Source: Elusimicrobiota bacterium (GTDB lineage Bacteria; Elusimicrobiota; Elusimicrobia; Elusimicrobiales; Elusimicrobiaceae). Taken from it: 8,787 bases of DNA. Under the pieces are notes generated by a model, which was not told the DNA's origin, made no database searches, and worked only from the letters and a program-made list of their open reading frames with translations. The stretch's first letter is position 1, and each line of letters opens with the position of its first letter. Shown one piece after another: positions 6,350 to 8,787 of the stretch. The position numbers were made by a program, and so were the translations under genes. Location of the stretch: the NCBI GenBank assembly GCA_031258375.1, contig JAIRMX010000129.1, positions 1 through 8,787 on the forward strand, read 5' to 3'.

Positions 6350-7567
6350 TCATATCTCCCAAACAGGGATTGAAATAATATCTCGAGACAATGGGATTCT
6401 TTCGCTTTGAAAACAAACTACCGCGCCTAATCCAATTTTCTTATTTAATTTTTTTATCTGCTCAAACCCTTTACAATCATTTAAGCCCGGATTTGCCGTT
6501 TTTTTAATTTCTATAGGATAAATTGTCCCGTTTTCTTCAAGCAAAATATCAACTTCGTTTTGGTTCGCATCTCTATAAAAATAAATTAAAGGTTCTTTGC
6601 CGTTATGTAAATAGGATTTTAAAATTTCACCGACGGCATAAGTTTCAAAAATATGTCCGGCCATTGCGCCGTTCGTCAGCGTTTCAGGCGAGGTCCACCT
6701 CGTAAGATAGGATGCCAAACCGGTATCCAAAAAATACATTTTCGGCGTTTTTATAATGCGTTTTGTAACATTCGGCGAATACGGGTGTAGTAAATAAACC
6801 AAGCCGGAACGCTCAAGAATACCCATCCATGTTTGGGCGGTTTTATTGTCTATTCCAACATCGCGCGCCAAAGAAGCATAATTTAACAGATTTCCGGTTT
6901 GCGCGGCTACTACGGAAATAAAATTGAAAAATTGAATGGGTTTTTCAACGTTATAAAAATCCTTAACGTCTCTTTCTATATAGGTTTGTATATAAGAAGA
7001 ATAATATTTTTCTCTGTCAATATTGTTATTGACAATTAATTCCGGCAAAGAGCCTTCCCAAATATTTTTATAGACGTCGTTAATCGTTTGTTTCGGGATT
7101 TTATTGTCATATTTTAACGAAGGCAAAAATGGCTTACTTTCAAGCGCAAGGATATGTTTTTCTTTGTAAGATAAACCCATTAAGTTAAATATTGCAACTC
7201 TTCCGGCCAAAGATTCCTGCACGCCTTGCATCAAACGAAACTTTTGAGAGCCTGTTAGCCAAAACGCACCTTTTTCTTCGCGGTGTTTGTCAACGTAAAT
7301 TTTAATATACGGGAAAAGTTCCGGCGCATACTGCACCTCGTCAATGATTATAGGCGGCGGGTTTTGTTGCAAAAATAATTCGGGGTCTTCTTTGGCAAGT
7401 TTGCGTAGAGCAAGATTGTCAAGCGAAACGCTTTTTCTTTCCTTTCCTGCCAAATTTTCAAACAATGTGGATTTGCCCACCTGCCTTTGCCCCGTCAAAA
7501 GCAAGACTTTGAAAGCCTGAGAAGCCTTTTTTACAGCTGGCGATAATGTGCGTTGTAAATTAGGCAT
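6350..7567 (-). CDS. AAA-family ATPase with C-terminal DUF4143 domain
   Basis: A 405-residue protein of the large AAA_14/DUF4143 family, common as stand-alone genes in gut and host-associated anaerobes. Its cellular role is not established. Seen from the chosen ATG: Walker A GQRQVGKST (26-34), Walker B IIIDEVQ (73-79), sensor-like LTGSQ (104-108), SLAGR (119-123), a middle helical region, a winged-helix-like stretch (about 215-265), and the DUF4143 domain (about 165-360). The end of DUF4143 keeps the nuclease-fold-like pattern NEVDILL...YPIEIKK (Glu338, Asp340, Glu353, Lys355). The frame extends to an ATG at 7618, but 7567 is preferred because AAGGA lies eight bases upstream and MPNLQRTL is a typical family start. 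It appears intact. Its stop is three bases from the rfbG stop with no visible terminator between. The inverted repeat upstream suggests autoregulation. Confidence 0.9.
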   Translation of the reverse strand: MPNLQRTLSPAVKKASQAFKVLLLTGQRQVGKSTLFENLAGKERKSVSLDNLALRKLAKEDPELFLQQNPPPIIIDEVQYAPELFPYIKIYVDKHREEKGAFWLTGSQKFRLMQGVQESLAGRVAIFNLMGLSYKEKHILALESKPFLPSLKYDNKIPKQTINDVYKNIWEGSLPELIVNNNIDREKYYSSYIQTYIERDVKDFYNVEKPIQFFNFISVVAAQTGNLLNYASLARDVGIDNKTAQTWMGILERSGLVYLLHPYSPNVTKRIIKTPKMYFLDTGLASYLTRWTSPETLTNGAMAGHIFETYAVGEILKSYLHNGKEPLIYFYRDANQNEVDILLEENGTIYPIEIKKTANPGLNDCKGFEQIKKLNKKIGLGAVVCFQSERIPLSRDIISIPVWEI

Positions 7568-7578
7568 GAAACTTGTCC

Positions 7579-7613
7579 TTGTACAATATGGATTTATATT
7601 CCATATCGTACAA
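7579..7613 (-). promoter_or_regulatory. 14-bp inverted repeat before the ATPase start (possible operator or RBS-proximal hairpin)
   Basis: Arms 7579-7592 and 7600-7613 are inverse complements at 13 of 14 positions, with a 7-base AT spacer; the one difference would be a G-U pair in minus-strand RNA. The repeat ends at the AAGGA ribosome binding site and overlaps the -10 of the candidate promoter described next. As DNA it fits an operator for a dimeric repressor, possibly the ATPase itself, since it contains a predicted winged-helix-like region. As RNA it would be a hairpin next to the start, but only if transcription begins further upstream. Confidence 0.6.
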
Positions 7614-7634
7614 AACAAGTAATCACTGAGTCAA
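7605..7634 (-). promoter_or_regulatory. Candidate sigma-70-type promoter for the ATPase gene
   Basis: On the minus strand TTGACT (7634-7629) is five of six to the -35 consensus. TACGAT (7610-7605) is four of six to the -10 consensus, and the 18-base spacing is acceptable. Transcription would start near 7598, about 30 bases before the ATG. The -10 lies inside the left arm of the inverted repeat, so a bound protein would block RNA polymerase. Confidence 0.45.
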
Positions 7635-7661
7635 GCGTTTTATTAATTTTAATGGAAATGC

Positions 7662-7967
7662 TTATATAGTTGACTTCCCTCTTGCTATTAAGCCATACTG
7701 TTCAAGATCCCCTGGTTTAAGTAGTGTTTTTAGGGCAAAAGCTCCCATAAAATGAGGACTTTTCAGTGATTTAATTAGCTCGCTGTCAAACACAAATACT
7801 TTTTCCCTGTATTCTCTGACACAACGCCAAATCTCCGCTTTCCCAAAAATTATCCATATTGCAGATAAACTCTTTGGCAAACTCCCATAGCCTCGCGCTA
7901 AACTTTTCTATAACCTCTTTTTCAAATATCTTTAAGGCTTCTGTTGTAGGTTTTATCGTATTTAAGT
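7662..7967 (-). pseudogene. Unrecognised decayed coding remnant, frameshifted
   Basis: Two minus-strand frames join head to tail. From about 7967 one frame reads KLEYLNTIKPTTEALKIF and continues, with EKEVIEKFSARLWEFAKEF (about 7915-7859) and GDLALCQRIQGK, before stopping at TGA 7788-7786. The frame ending at TAA 7664-7662 takes over with VFVFDSELIKSLKS and ends QYGLIARGKSTI. Removing one base from the A5 run (T5 on the plus strand, 7800-7804) joins them into a continuous protein-like stretch of about 100 residues. There is no credible start codon: the first ATG in the first frame is in NMDNFW, and the upstream end abuts the pilin stop. It therefore looks like the broken 3' portion of a gene. 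I do not recognise the family. The composition is protein-like (charged helices), but coding status is not certain. Confidence 0.4.
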
Positions 7968-7970
7968 ATT

Positions 7971-8467
7971 CTAATTTATGAGATAGTAATCATGGGAGCC
8001 GCTCATAGTATTGTCTATCGTTCCCATTGTTTCGCATATTTTACGCGCTTTTTTATTTTTACCTAGAGCTACGCACCAACGTTTGCCTTTAGCTGAGTCT
8101 TGCTGCGCGGTAAATTCGATATACGGATAACTATCATCGCCGATTGAAGCTACGCAGCGTCCTCTGGTAGGCGCATCAAAGCAAGCAAAACCATAATTTT
8201 TTTGTGTTCATCATCAGACATCTTACCAAGCCGTCTTCCTTCGGGAACACTGATGCTTAATTCGTCCAGATTATTGGTATAGTATCCGTTAATTAAATGA
8301 TATTCATCCTGAGCTTTTATAATAGATTGAAGCATAACCAAAGCCTGCGAAGCACGCGATTTTAGGACGGCTTTTTCATATTGCGGCAACGCAATTGCGG
8401 CGAGAATACCAATAATTAAAACAACCACTAATAATTCTATCAGCGTGAAACCTTTTTTATTTCTCAT
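7971..8467 (-). pseudogene. Type IV pilin-like (prepilin) gene interrupted by a one-base frameshift
   Basis: The start ATG 8467 is preceded by GAGGAA. The N-terminus is a textbook class III signal, MRNKKGFTLIELLVVVLIIG, with prepilin-peptidase cleavage after Gly6, Phe7 as the new N-terminus and the mature Glu5 (Glu11). It is followed by ILAAIALPQYEKAVLKSRAS. In the first frame the protein ends after 105 residues at TAG 8151-8149. Adding one A to the A7 run (T7 at 8197-8203) restores a 165-residue protein. That protein contains NYGFACFDAPTRGRC, YPYIEFTAQQ and a cysteine-bearing C-terminus ending SGSHDYYLIN, with TAG at 7973-7971. The restored part has Cys96, Cys105, Cys132 and Cys145. The product would be processed and inserted in the inner membrane for a pilus, secretion or uptake machine. 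The change may be a true mutation, a sequencing indel, or slippage on the homopolymer that still yields some full protein. Confidence 0.85.
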
Positions 8468-8492
8468 AAATTCCTCGTTATTTTTAGTATGG

Positions 8493-8517
8493 ATTCCCGA
8501 CTGCAAATTTCGGGAAT
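8493..8517. other. Inverted repeat in the pilin leader region
   Basis: ATTCCCGA (8493-8500) and TCGGGAAT (8510-8517) are exact inverse complements with a 9-base spacer, 25 bases upstream of the pilin ATG. There is no T-run on either side to make it a convincing terminator. It could be an operator or a 5'-leader hairpin of the pilin mRNA. No clear -35/-10 pair was found for the pilin in the 100 bases upstream. Confidence 0.4.
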
Positions 8518-8572
8518 TGTTAATGCCTTTAGCGTCAGCTTTTTGGCCAATAAAAACGGCCGTTATATTTGA

Positions 8573-8787
8573 GCCTCTTCAAGTAACCCAAAATACAACA
8601 GCCGTGGTTTACCGCCTTCGGGATAATTATCCCGAAGGCGGTAAACACTCGGCACACAACATCAAAAGGATCAGTTTTGACATTGTGCGCCTAATAACGA
8701 GCCGTATTTGGACTTGAAGAGTGCCTTTGAGTTCTCAAAAGCTCTCCCTGTTCTTCACAAGGTTCCAAAAACAGAATCAAATTTTTA
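8573..8787 (+). repeat. Structured element, copy B: same multi-helix layout as copy A (may continue past the edge)
   Basis: Outer helix P1 pairs 8573-8584 with 8712-8724 (one bulged T at 8722). A three-base AAC bulge precedes CCAAAATAC (8588-8596), which faces GTATTTGG (8704-8711). Then come ACAGCCGT (8598-8605), the long P2 palindrome (8607-8646), CTCG, and P3 (8651-8667 with 8675-8691, 14 of 17 paired) with loop GGATCAG (8668-8674). CTAATAACGA and the return strand follow. Downstream are a small hairpin (8726-8730/8735-8739), loop TTCTTCA (8751-8757), GTTCCAA (8762-8768) and AAACAGAATCAAATT. All conserved words occur in the same order as in copy A, while the helices are different sequences that still pair. 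Which gene lies to the right is unknown. It is about 100 bases upstream of the pilin start, in the opposite orientation. Confidence 0.75.
8607..8646. repeat. Perfect 40-base palindrome forming helix P2 of element B
   Basis: Arms 8607-8626 and 8627-8646 are exact inverse complements over 20 bases each, with no spacer (hairpin loop AATT at best). The corresponding helix of copy A is 10 pairs with a CGAA loop, so this helix varies greatly in length and sequence between copies. Exact long palindromes are unstable in DNA and usually reflect recent formation or selection for folding. Confidence 0.85.

Noticed and set aside
6344..6352. A bidirectional terminator between the converging rfbG and ATPase genes.
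   Set aside because: Only three bases separate the stop codons, and no hairpin with a T-run is seen on either strand there.
8445..8717. A 90-codon plus-strand open frame spanning the pilin leader and element B.
   Set aside because: It begins opposite the pilin coding strand and runs through a perfect palindrome, so it is a chance open frame.
8573..8787. Element B as an integron attC site, retron msr-msd or group II intron domain (the GAGCCGTAT string recalls domain V).
   Set aside because: There is no integrase or reverse transcriptase in the window, no attC core sites, and the complementary half of a domain V helix is absent.

Overview
The window is a cell-surface polysaccharide locus followed by accessory DNA. 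A free-standing DUF4143-type ATPase, a type IV pilin-like gene and two copies of an unidentified structured element are present. Coding sequence is AT-rich with A/T homopolymers. The pilin-like protein has the compact prepilin architecture, about 165 aa with a few cysteines, that I associate with Elusimicrobiota (Elusimicrobium/Endomicrobium-like gut bacteria). That taxonomic call is an inference from one gene and the general base composition, not a demonstrated placement.

Left part, minus strand (4046 to 1): an operon-like run reads leftward. It holds a GT2 glycosyltransferase, then a 740-aa two-domain enzyme (N-terminal GT2 plus C-terminal GT4), coupled by a 4-base ATGA overlap. A very short reading frame that looks like the start of another transferase follows. 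It overlaps, again by ATGA, a left-handed beta-helix acyltransferase that runs off the window. These are the expected parts for assembling and O- or N-acylating an O-antigen, capsule or exopolysaccharide.

Middle, plus strand (4435 to 6346): two genes diverge from that operon, glucose-1-phosphate cytidylyltransferase (rfbF/ddhA) and CDP-glucose 4,6-dehydratase (rfbG/ddhB). Together they convert glucose-1-phosphate and CTP to CDP-4-keto-6-deoxyglucose, the precursor of 3,6-dideoxyhexoses and related sugars. No rfbH or later tailoring enzyme is present in the window. A short palindrome separates the two genes.

Right part, minus strand (8467 to 6350): a type IV pilin-like gene is interrupted by a one-base frameshift in an A7 run. 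An unrecognised, decayed coding remnant follows, then an AAA ATPase/DUF4143 gene whose start is preceded by a near-perfect 14-bp inverted repeat overlapping a plausible promoter. The ATPase converges on rfbG with only 3 bases between their stop codons.

The most unusual content is a pair of structured elements in the same orientation at 4124-4315 and 8573-8787 (the second may continue past the edge). Their helices are strongly paired but differ in sequence between copies. Short unpaired or loop motifs (ACAGCCGT, GGATCAG, TTCTTCA, GTTCCAA, AAACAGA) are conserved in the same order and structural positions. This compensatory pattern suggests a structured RNA, or a mobile single-stranded DNA fold, that I cannot match to a named family.
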